Positions 6,759 to 12,640 of a stretch of DNA of 14,089 bases are shown here, in pieces. Made by a program: the position numbers and the translations under genes. The notes under the pieces are model-generated. The model had not been told where the DNA came from, made no database searches, and saw only the letters and a list, made by a program, of their open reading frames with translations. How positions within the stretch are numbered: the stretch's first letter is position 1; every line of letters begins with the position of its first letter. Source of the stretch: Firmicutes bacterium UBA3871. Its GTDB lineage: Bacteria > Bacillota > Clostridia > Peptostreptococcales > Anaerovoracaceae. Where the stretch lies: positions 416 through 14,504 of the forward strand of contig DGGP01000169.1 of assembly GCA_002392265.1 (NCBI GenBank), in the 5' to 3' direction.

Positions 6759-7806
6759 AAGCGCACGTAAAAAAAGAAAATATAAAGACAAAGCGCTGTA
6801 CTACCTGAAAAAGCTTGCTCTGTTTGTTATCAGCGTCTTTGTGCTGTCCATAATAGTTTTCTGGCTTTCGCGTCTGACTCCGGGAGATCCGCTGATGGCA
6901 TACTACGGCGAAAGAGCAAGCCAGATGGGAGAAGCCGAAAGAGCACACGCTCTCACACGCCTGGGACTCGATCAGCCCACACTGACTCAATATATTTACT
7001 GGCTCAAAAACGCCTTTGAAGGAGATTTCGGCATTTCCTACAAGTACAAGCAGCCTGTTCTTTCAGTAATTGCGGGCAGACTTCTTAATACAGCACTGCT
7101 TGGCGGAATCAGCTTTGTTTTGATGTTTATTTTAGCCTTACTTTTGGGCATTTTTTGTATCTGGCATGAGGACCGCCTTGCCGATAAAATCCTTTGCAAG
7201 GTTGGCACCATCATCAGCTGCATACCTGAGTTCTGGCTGAGTTTGGTGCTGATACTGGTCTTTGCGGTAATTTTGCACATAGCGCCGAGCTCCGGAGCTT
7301 ATACGATAGGGCATTCGGGCGATGTGGCCGACAGAATAAGGCATTTGATTTTGCCACTCATAGCCGTGATACTTAGCCATCTTTGGTACTACACCTATAT
7401 GATCCGAAACAAGCTCGCAGAAGAGGTGAGAGAGGATTATGTACTGCTGGCAAAGGCAAAGGGACTAAGCAGGCGGGATATAATGTTCAAGCACTGCATA
7501 CGCGGCATTTTGCCCGCATATTTCAGCATTATGGCCATTTCCATTCCTCACGTTGTGGGAGGCACATATATCGTTGAAATGCTCTTTTCCTATCCCGGCA
7601 TAGGCACGCTTTCATACGAAGCCGCACAGCTTCACGATTACAATATGCTGATGGTTCTTTGCATAATCACAGGCGTCGTGGTCATATTCTTTAATATCCT
7701 CAGCCAAATAATAAACGAGAGAATAGACCCACGCATAAAGGCACGGGAAAAAACGGAAGAAATATATGAAAGCCTCGGAGAGAACGGGGGTGTTATAAAT
7801 GGATAA
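6745..7806 (+). CDS. ABC importer permease, DppB/OppB family
   Basis: A 353-residue inner-membrane permease with about six hydrophobic segments. It has the family N-terminal RLTPGDPL (43-50), RLGLDQPTLTQYIYWL after it, and the cytoplasmic coupling loop EDYVLLAKAKGLSRRDI (about 230-246), which docks onto the ATPase. FSYPGIG (281-287) is the usual C-terminal signature. A basic N-terminal stretch of about 15 residues precedes the first helix. The start ATG at 6745 has GGGGAG upstream (6733-6738) and lies inside the end of the ATPase gene. The gene ends overlapping the second permease by 8 nt, so ATPase and both permeases are translationally coupled. It forms a heterodimer with the next gene product. 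Confidence 0.92.
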   Translation: MNANKSARKKRKYKDKALYYLKKLALFVISVFVLSIIVFWLSRLTPGDPLMAYYGERASQMGEAERAHALTRLGLDQPTLTQYIYWLKNAFEGDFGISYKYKQPVLSVIAGRLLNTALLGGISFVLMFILALLLGIFCIWHEDRLADKILCKVGTIISCIPEFWLSLVLILVFAVILHIAPSSGAYTIGHSGDVADRIRHLILPLIAVILSHLWYYTYMIRNKLAEEVREDYVLLAKAKGLSRRDIMFKHCIRGILPAYFSIMAISIPHVVGGTYIVEMLFSYPGIGTLSYEAAQLHDYNMLMVLCIITGVVVIFFNILSQIINERIDPRIKAREKTEEIYESLGENGGVING

Positions 7807-8626
7807 GCACTCCTCGCGCAGGCCGCCTGTAATTTCAATCGGAATACTGGCACTGATTTCTCTGGCATGCCTGTTTTCGGAGGTAATCATGACAAAGGAT
7901 CCGTCATATCTGGATCTTTATAACTGCAATGTTGCGCCAAACAGTGAGTTTCTGTTCGGAACCGACACTCTCGGAAGGGACATATTCTCCATGATTTGGT
8001 ACGGCGGCAGAATATCTCTTTTTATAGGCCTGCTTTCAACTCTGATTTCCACGGTAATCGCCGTCGTTTTCGGAGCGCTGAGCGGCATGGCACCAAAATG
8101 GCTTGACGATATACTGATGCGCTTTACGGAAATACTTTTGAGCGTGCCAAGCCTGCTTCTGATCGTGCTGCTTCAGGCGATATTCGGCGATGCCGGCACT
8201 CTCAGCATAGCGGTCGTAATAGGCCTGACAGGCTGGATCAGCATCGCAAAAATTGTCCGTACTGAGGTCCGTCAGCTTTCGGGCAGCCGCTACATCATAG
8301 CATCAAGGTGCATGGGCGGCAGCTTCTTTCACATACTTTGGCGCCATTTAACGCCAAATTTTTTCCCGACAATCATGTTTATGATAGTTATGAATATTAG
8401 AAGCGCCATCGTTGCGGAGTCGACGCTCAGCTTTATGGGCATAGGCCTTCCGATAGAGGTAATTTCTTGGGGAAGCATGCTTTCACTGGCTCAGCGCGCA
8501 ATGCTCACGGGCTCGTACTGGATTATCGTGATTCCGGGTGTTTTTCTGGTGCTTACGATTTTCTGCATGACGGAAATCGGCAATTATCTCAGAAAAACAT
8601 CGGGCAGAAGAGCGAGCAATTTGTAA
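7799..8626 (+). CDS. ABC importer permease, DppC/OppC family
   Basis: A 275-residue inner-membrane permease, partner of the DppB-like protein. The family marker FGTDTLGRDIFSMIWYGGRISL (about 53-74) follows the first transmembrane helix. The coupling loop is around 163-181 (SRYIIASRCMGGS). SFMGIGLP (211-218) is the usual late motif. Length is near the family average. Its ATG lies within the end of the upstream permease (8-nt overlap, ATGGATAA) with a GGGGG ribosome site. It is the last gene of the importer operon; a new promoter begins about 10 nt after its stop codon. No obvious terminator separates the two, so some read-through into the next gene is possible. Confidence 0.92.
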   Translation: MDKHSSRRPPVISIGILALISLACLFSEVIMTKDPSYLDLYNCNVAPNSEFLFGTDTLGRDIFSMIWYGGRISLFIGLLSTLISTVIAVVFGALSGMAPKWLDDILMRFTEILLSVPSLLLIVLLQAIFGDAGTLSIAVVIGLTGWISIAKIVRTEVRQLSGSRYIIASRCMGGSFFHILWRHLTPNFFPTIMFMIVMNIRSAIVAESTLSFMGIGLPIEVISWGSMLSLAQRAMLTGSYWIIVIPGVFLVLTIFCMTEIGNYLRKTSGRRASNL

Positions 8627-8636
8627 TCCTTTACAC

Positions 8637-8665
8637 TTGTTTAACAAACGCTTTTATAGTATAAT
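8637..8665 (+). promoter_or_regulatory. Promoter of the YnzC-like gene
   Basis: TTGTTT (8637-8642) and a perfect TATAAT (8660-8665) are 17 bp apart. Transcription would start near 8672, giving a 30-nt leader with AAAGGGGAG (8686-8694) as ribosome site. The -35 match is only 3/6, so strength is uncertain. Confidence 0.65.
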
Positions 8666-8676
8666 AAGCCATACTG

Positions 8677-8688
8677 TTTAACGTTAAA
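8677..8688. promoter_or_regulatory. 12-bp perfect palindrome downstream of the promoter
   Basis: TTTAACGTTAAA (8677-8688) is self-complementary and lies between the predicted transcription start and the ribosome site. The heptamer GTTTAAC occurs both here (8676-8682) and over the -35 (8639-8645). Two copies flanking the -10 could be repressor half-sites. Chance occurrence in AT-rich DNA is possible. Confidence 0.4.
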
Positions 8689-8701
8689 GGGGAGACAATT
8701 T

Positions 8702-8875
8702 ATGGCAATTACAAAAGAAATGATTGACAGAATAAACGAGCTGGCCCATAAAAAGAAAGCAGAGGGACTTTCCGCCGAAGAAATCGAGGAACAGGCAGCA
8801 CTCAGAAAGGCCTATCTTGAAGGCTTTAGGGCTAATTTAAAGGCGCAGCTCGATAACATCGAAATCGTGGATTAA
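8702..8875 (+). CDS. DUF896 / UPF0291 small protein (YnzC-like)
   Basis: A 57-residue protein of unknown precise function, related to B. subtilis YnzC, which is linked to the SOS operon there. The sequence has the family pattern: INELAHKKKAEGLSAEEIEE, then LRKAYLEGFRANLKAQLDNI. It is rich in Glu, Lys and Ala and should fold as a helical hairpin. The strong AAAGGGGAG ribosome site 7 nt upstream and a dedicated promoter support it as a real gene despite its size. It is shorter than YnzC, lacking that protein's C-terminal tail. It lies alone between the importer operon and the Fe-S genes, and a hairpin with a T-run about 57 nt after its stop would end its transcript. Confidence 0.9.
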   Translation: MAITKEMIDRINELAHKKKAEGLSAEEIEEQAALRKAYLEGFRANLKAQLDNIEIVD

Positions 8876-8924
8876 TAAAGCGAATTCAAAGCTTATTAAT
8901 TAAACATGTTTTTGGCAAAATTTG

Positions 8925-8952
8925 TTTACAGATGCCGTAGTATGTGTATAAA
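8925..8952 (+). promoter_or_regulatory. Candidate promoter of iscS-iscU
   Basis: TTTACA (8925-8930) and TATAAA (8947-8952) are each 5/6 matches with a 16-bp spacer. The -10 sits almost exactly in the loop of the 11-bp dyad 8933-8962, so a transcript would start near the right arm (about 8959) and not contain the full hairpin. The dyad could then serve as an operator as well as a terminator for the upstream gene. Confidence 0.42.
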
Positions 8953-8968
8953 TACTACGGCACTTTTT
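8933..8968 (+). terminator. Intrinsic terminator after the YnzC-like gene (dual-role dyad)
   Basis: TGCCGTAGTAT (8933-8943) pairs perfectly with ATACTACGGCA (8952-8962), giving an 11-bp stem with an 8-nt loop. CTTTTT follows, with T residues at 8964-8968. It should stop transcripts coming from the YnzC-like gene. Confidence 0.7.
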
Positions 8969-9034
8969 ATTTGCCTTTTATTGAAACGGGTAAATATTTT
9001 ACGGTTTACAATTACAATGAAAAGAGGAAGATAT

Positions 9035-10204
9035 ATGCGACAGGTTTACATGGATTATTCAGCAACCACGCCGGTTAAAAAAGAAGTTCTTGACGCTATG
9101 ATGCCATACTTCACCGAGCACTTCGGAAACCCTTCAAGCCTTTATACCTACGGCCTTGAAGCAAAGGATGCCATCACAAAGGCCAGAGGACAGCTCGCCC
9201 ACCTGATTGGTGCAAACCCTGATGAGGTTTACTTCACCGGCAGCGGCTCCGAAGCTGATAACTGGACACTTTTTGGTGTTACAGACAAGCTTGCCAAAAA
9301 GGGCAACCATATTATTACAACTCAGATTGAACATCACGCAATACTTCACAGCTGTGAGTTCCTGCAAAAGCACGGCGTTGACGTTACTTACGTAGGAGTC
9401 AATCCTGACGGCACAGTAAAGCTCGACGAAATCGAAAAGGCTATAACCGACAAAACCGTTCTGATCAGTGTAATGCTGATTAACAACGAAGTAGGAACCA
9501 TTCAGCCTGTAAAGGAAATAGCAGAAATCGCTCACAAGCACGGTGTGCTGTTCCACACAGACGCAGTCCAGGGCCTCGGCAATACTCCGATTAATGTTCA
9601 TGAAATGGGTATTGACCTGATGAGTATGTCGGCTCATAAAATTTACGGACCAAAGGGCGTGGGCGCTCTTTACATGAGAAAAGGCGTTAATGCTTCCAAC
9701 TATCTTCACGGCGGTGCGCAGGAAAGCGGACATAGAGCTTCCACCGAAAATCTCGCCGGTATCGTGGGATTTGGCAAGGCTGCCGAAATGGCAGAAGCAA
9801 ATCTCGAAAACCACATCAAGAATTGCAGCGCTCTGAGAAACTACCTGATCGAACAGGTTACAAAGACAATTCCGGGCACGACCGTTAACGGCACCATGGA
9901 ACACAGACATCCGGGCAATGCAAATATTACATTTGAATATATCGAAGGCGAATCGATTCTTCTGATGCTTGACAGCGTTGGAATTTCTGTTTCAACAGGC
10001 TCGGCCTGCTCGAGCAAATCGTTAAAGCCGTCACACGTTCTGACAGCTATGGGCGTTCCTGTGGAGAAGATTCACGGAACAATCAGATTCACAGTCGGTG
10101 ATTTTACTACAAAAGAGGATATCGACTATGTAGTTGAAAATCTCGCAAAGATTGTTGCAAGACTCAGAGAAATATCATCTGTTAACGAAAAGAAAGGTTG
10201 GTAA
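9035..10204 (+). CDS. iscS: Cysteine desulfurase, NifS/IscS type
   Basis: A 389-residue PLP enzyme that removes sulfur from cysteine as an enzyme persulfide and passes it to the scaffold encoded next. Visible features: N-terminal YMDYSATTPV, the PLP-stacking His100 in IEHHAIL, HTDAVQ (D176, Q179), the PLP-binding Lys202 in MSAHKIYGPKG, and the catalytic Cys325 in STGSACSSKSLKPSH. The loop form SSGSACS/STGSACS followed by a long segment is typical of group I desulfurases. The ATG at 9035 is preferred because AAAGAGGAAG lies just upstream; the longer open frame from 8906 reads through the terminator hairpin. IscU starts 4 nt after its stop codon. No IscR-like regulator precedes it, unlike many Fe-S operons. 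Confidence 0.93.
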   Translation: MRQVYMDYSATTPVKKEVLDAMMPYFTEHFGNPSSLYTYGLEAKDAITKARGQLAHLIGANPDEVYFTGSGSEADNWTLFGVTDKLAKKGNHIITTQIEHHAILHSCEFLQKHGVDVTYVGVNPDGTVKLDEIEKAITDKTVLISVMLINNEVGTIQPVKEIAEIAHKHGVLFHTDAVQGLGNTPINVHEMGIDLMSMSAHKIYGPKGVGALYMRKGVNASNYLHGGAQESGHRASTENLAGIVGFGKAAEMAEANLENHIKNCSALRNYLIEQVTKTIPGTTVNGTMEHRHPGNANITFEYIEGESILLMLDSVGISVSTGSACSSKSLKPSHVLTAMGVPVEKIHGTIRFTVGDFTTKEDIDYVVENLAKIVARLREISSVNEKKGW

Positions 10205-10208
10205 AAAA

Positions 10209-10676
10209 ATGGCTTTATATAACGAAACAGTAATGGATCATTTCATGAATCCGAGAAATGTCGGAGAAATCGAAAACCCGGACGGTAAGGGCGTTTACGG
10301 CTCACCTGTCTGCGGAGACATGATGCAGATTACCATCAAGGTTGACGATAACGATGTTATCACAGATGTAAAGTTCAAAACCTTCGGCTGCGGCAGCGCA
10401 ATCGCTTCTTCATCGATGGCAACAGAGATGATTATCGGTAAGACAGTCGATGAAGCTCTGGCAGTTACAAACAAGCAGATTGTTGAGGAGCTCGGCGGAC
10501 TTCCTGCCGTAAAGCTCCACTGCTCAGTACTCGCCGACCACGCTATCAAGTGCGCAATCTATGACTATGCGCAGAAGCACGGCAAGACCTACAAGGGCCT
10601 CGAAGGCTTCGATCCTAACGCAGACGATGACGACGAAAACCCTGAAGGCTGCGAGGGCCCGGGCTGCAAGGCATAG
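10209..10676 (+). CDS. iscU: Fe-S cluster assembly scaffold, IscU/NifU N-terminal type
   Basis: A 155-residue scaffold on which [2Fe-2S] and [4Fe-4S] clusters are built using sulfur from the upstream desulfurase. The three ligand cysteines C35 (PVCGD, with Asp37), C61 (FGCGSA) and C105 (LHCSVLA) match IscU spacing. After the domain there is an unusual acidic tail (about 135-155, four consecutive Asp) with two extra cysteines, C148 and C153. The ATG at 10209 follows an AAAGG ribosome site overlapping the end of iscS; the upstream in-frame extension lies wholly inside iscS. The activation-domain gene begins 16 nt after the stop. IscS and IscU are clearly co-transcribed. Confidence 0.92.
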   Translation: MALYNETVMDHFMNPRNVGEIENPDGKGVYGSPVCGDMMQITIKVDDNDVITDVKFKTFGCGSAIASSSMATEMIIGKTVDEALAVTNKQIVEELGGLPAVKLHCSVLADHAIKCAIYDYAQKHGKTYKGLEGFDPNADDDDENPEGCEGPGCKA

Positions 10677-10692
10677 AGCACAGCATGACAGC

Positions 10693-11373
10693 ATGATACT
10701 GAAAAAAGACATAAGCGCACCAAAATTTAACATTGACGAAGCTCTGCGCTACGCGGGGACGAGAGGAATTGCCGATCCCGGCACGAAGAGCCTCGCGCTC
10801 GACTGCTTTAACGAAGCTGCCGGTCAGATCTCCTACAAGGTCTGCTACAGCTTCTTTGATATAAGCGTAAGCCTTTCCGAAGTCACCTTTGCAGGCAAGT
10901 GGCGGACTGACTCAAAAGCTTTGAGGGGGCTGCTGCAAGGCTGCGACGAGGTGATAATCTTTGCCGCAACAGTGGGAGTGGGGCTTGACAGGCTTATCAC
11001 AAGGTACGGAGATATCGCTCCGTCGAAGTCGCTGATGATGCAGTCGATTGGTGCCGAGCGCATTGAAGCTCTGTGCGATGAGTTTTGCAACGAAATGGAT
11101 GCGGAGCTTTCAGAGTACGGGAAACATCTCACGCGCAGGTTCAGCCCAGGGTATGCGGATTTGCCGCTCGAGTTTCAGAAAACGATATTCAGACTGCTCG
11201 AGCCGGAAAAACATATCGGACTGACACTGAATGACAGCCTCCTGATGACTCCTTCAAAGTCCGTAACGGCAATTGCCGGCGTTTCAAACCACGCTACTTG
11301 TTATTTTGAAAACGGAGACAGCAAATGCAAAACGTGTGCGAAAACAGACTGCGCCTATAGGAGTAGTTTATGA
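10693..11373 (+). CDS. Stand-alone methionine synthase (MetH) activation-domain protein
   Basis: A 226-residue cytoplasmic protein resembling the C-terminal reactivation domain of cobalamin-dependent methionine synthase, which binds S-adenosylmethionine for reductive remethylation of inactive cob(II)alamin. Key signature: RRFSPGYADLPLEFQ (148-162), corresponding to the RPAPGYP SAM-binding motif, followed by IGLTLNDSLLMTPSKSVTAIAG (175-196). Thermotoga maritima is a known case where this domain is a separate protein. The C-terminus has four cysteines (C203, C212, C215, C220), which could bind zinc or Fe-S (inference). The start at 10693 is the only ATG before the domain; there is no convincing Shine-Dalgarno, so translation may be coupled to iscU. 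The metH gene lies about 1.3 kb downstream, beyond the metF leader. The truncated metH here cannot show whether it carries its own activation domain. Confidence 0.85.
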   Translation: MILKKDISAPKFNIDEALRYAGTRGIADPGTKSLALDCFNEAAGQISYKVCYSFFDISVSLSEVTFAGKWRTDSKALRGLLQGCDEVIIFAATVGVGLDRLITRYGDIAPSKSLMMQSIGAERIEALCDEFCNEMDAELSEYGKHLTRRFSPGYADLPLEFQKTIFRLLEPEKHIGLTLNDSLLMTPSKSVTAIAGVSNHATCYFENGDSKCKTCAKTDCAYRSSL

Positions 11374-11406
11374 CGAAGCATCTGCGTTTATGTGGAAGTT
11401 TGCAAA

Positions 11407-11434
11407 ATTAAAAGTTAAATACTTGACTTTTAAT
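11407..11434. promoter_or_regulatory. 9-bp inverted repeat overlapping the -35 of the met leader promoter
   Basis: ATTAAAAGT (11407-11415) and ACTTTTAAT (11426-11434) are perfect complements with a 10-nt spacer. The right arm overlaps the -35 hexamer TTGACT. A regulator binding here could block the promoter. It is AT-rich and lacks a following T-run, so it does not look like a terminator. Confidence 0.45.
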
Positions 11435-11451
11435 GTTTATTGATGTATATT
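11423..11451 (+). promoter_or_regulatory. Promoter of the Met-rich leader ORF / metF-metH
   Basis: TTGACT (11423-11428, 5/6) and TATATT (11446-11451, 5/6) are exactly 17 bp apart. A perfect TATAAT at 11455-11460 is nearby but has no -35 at a suitable distance. Transcription would start near 11458, only 23 nt before the small ORF. I infer that the same transcript can continue into metF and metH. Confidence 0.65.
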
Positions 11452-11480
11452 AGCTATAATTTGAAGAAAGGAGAAACCGG

Positions 11481-11609
11481 ATGAGTCTTATTAATCTTAG
11501 CCTCGCTATGATGATGGGAATGATGATGTGCATGGCCATGTATGGCATGTGCATGTTTTCACGTGTTCTCATTCGAAACGGTTTCTCTAGTCACAAGGCA
11601 GCGTTATAG
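11481..11609 (+). CDS. 42-residue Met-rich small ORF (putative methionine leader peptide)
   Basis: The ORF has a canonical promoter and an AAAGGAG ribosome site (11467-11473) 7 nt from the ATG. It encodes 42 residues with 11 methionines. Ten are packed into residues 10-25, read as AMMMGMMMCMAMYGMCM, together with Cys17 and Cys24. The first 27 residues are hydrophobic and could span a membrane; a short basic tail follows (R28, R32, H38, K39). An intrinsic terminator starts 28 nt after the stop and metF begins 37 nt after the T-run. Two readings fit: a leader peptide whose translation senses charged Met-tRNA and controls the terminator, or a small membrane peptide binding Cu(I) through Met and Cys. 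I favour the first because of its position in front of metF and metH. No known family was recognised. Confidence 0.72.
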   Translation: MSLINLSLAMMMGMMMCMAMYGMCMFSRVLIRNGFSSHKAAL

Positions 11610-11637
11610 ATTGTAAATCTTAACATAATGTAAATGT

Positions 11638-11669
11638 GCGGAAGCTCTTTCGAGTGCTTCCGCTTTTTT
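11638..11669 (+). terminator. Intrinsic terminator / putative attenuator upstream of metF
   Basis: GCGGAAGC (11638-11645) pairs with GCTTCCGC (11656-11663). Within it, a T-T mismatch and two further pairs close a TTCG tetraloop (11649-11652). Six T residues follow (11664-11669). It sits between the Met-rich ORF and metF, with too little room after it (37 nt) for an obvious separate promoter, so metF expression probably depends on read-through. Confidence 0.8.
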
Positions 11670-11706
11670 ATTATCAATAAGTAATTATCAAAGATGAGGT
11701 GTAGTT

Positions 11707-12615
11707 ATGAAAATCAGTAAAATCTTAAACAAAGAGGCGTGTAGTATCTCGTTTGAGGTCTTTCCCCCTAAGACTGACGCTTCGCTTGAAAGCGTCACAA
11801 AGGCGACAGAGGAGATTGCAAAATTAAAGCCGAGCTATATGAGCGTGACCTATGGGGCAGGCGGTGGAACGAGCCGTTATACCATAGACATTGCAGAGAA
11901 TATCGAGAAAAATTACAGTGTTCCGATGCTTGCTCATCTTACCTGTGTATCAAGCGATAAAGCAACTGTAGAAAAACGCATAACCGAAATTAAAAGGGCA
12001 GGGATACAGAACGTACTTGCTCTTCGCGGAGATTTAACTCCGGAGCTCGAGAAATCTGACAGAAGCAAGTGGGAATATCATCACGCAGTAGAGCTTGTCA
12101 GAGATATAAAGCGCCTCGCACCTCAACTGTGTGTCGGCGGTGCATGCTATCCGGAGGTTCATCCGGAAAGCCGCACCCAGGCCGAAGATATAAAGCACCT
12201 GAAAGAAAAGGTGGACGCCGGATGTGAATTCTTGACTACACAGATGTTTTTTGATAATAATTTATTATACAACTTTATGTACAAAATCAGGGCAGCAGGA
12301 ATAGATGTACCTGTAATTCCGGGCATAATGCCGATTACAAACGCAAACCAGGTAGAGCGCGCCATCAAGCTTTCAGGCTCGTTCATGCCTCAGAGATTCA
12401 AAAGCCTCGTCGACAGATTCGGCGACAATCCTGCAGCGATGAAGCAGGCGGGAATCGCCTATGCGACAGATCAGATTATCGATTTATATGCAAACGGTAT
12501 AAATCATGTACATGTATATTCAATGAACAAACCGGATGTAGCGGAAAAGATACTTGAAAACCTCAGCGATATCCTCGGAGAGAGGTATTCTTATTTCGAA
12601 AAGACCGCAATTTAG
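11707..12615 (+). CDS. metF: 5,10-methylenetetrahydrofolate reductase
   Basis: A 302-residue cytoplasmic flavoenzyme of the MetF family that reduces 5,10-methylene-tetrahydrofolate to 5-methyl-tetrahydrofolate, the methyl donor for methionine synthesis. Family motifs: FEVFPPK with the proton-donor-type Glu17, SVTYGAGGGTS (46-56), HLTC (77-80), LALRGD with Asp109, CYPEVHPE (147-154) and TTQMFFDN (177-184). Length equals bacterial MetF. The ribosome site GAGGTG lies about 8 nt upstream. MetH follows after 25 nt, so the two should be co-transcribed. The electron donor cannot be read from this gene; no MetV-like partner is adjacent. No S-box or T-box sequence was seen upstream; control probably comes from the Met-rich leader and terminator. 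Confidence 0.95.
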   Translation: MKISKILNKEACSISFEVFPPKTDASLESVTKATEEIAKLKPSYMSVTYGAGGGTSRYTIDIAENIEKNYSVPMLAHLTCVSSDKATVEKRITEIKRAGIQNVLALRGDLTPELEKSDRSKWEYHHAVELVRDIKRLAPQLCVGGACYPEVHPESRTQAEDIKHLKEKVDAGCEFLTTQMFFDNNLLYNFMYKIRAAGIDVPVIPGIMPITNANQVERAIKLSGSFMPQRFKSLVDRFGDNPAAMKQAGIAYATDQIIDLYANGINHVHVYSMNKPDVAEKILENLSDILGERYSYFEKTAI

Positions 12616-12640
12616 AAACACTTTAAGGGAAAAAACAAAA

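Noticed and set aside
8906..9034. 43-codon N-terminal extension of the cysteine desulfurase
   Set aside because: It runs through the terminator hairpin; homologues start at MRQVYMDYSATTP and AAAGAGGAAG precedes the ATG at 9035.
9134..9910. 258-codon minus-strand open frame inside iscS
   Set aside because: It lies wholly antisense to a well-conserved enzyme, has no recognisable domain and is a shadow of the coding frame.
10561..10692. N-terminal extension of the activation-domain protein
   Set aside because: It overlaps the conserved end of iscU in another frame and gives a low-complexity Arg/Ala/Thr sequence.
11374..11422. Terminator after the activation-domain gene
   Set aside because: The only dyad here is AT-rich, lacks a T-run and overlaps the -35 of the next promoter, so it is better read as an operator candidate.
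11610..11706. S-box or T-box riboswitch upstream of metF
   Set aside because: I looked for the S-box core and the T-box AGGGTGGTACCGCG-like bulge and saw neither; the leader is also too short for them.
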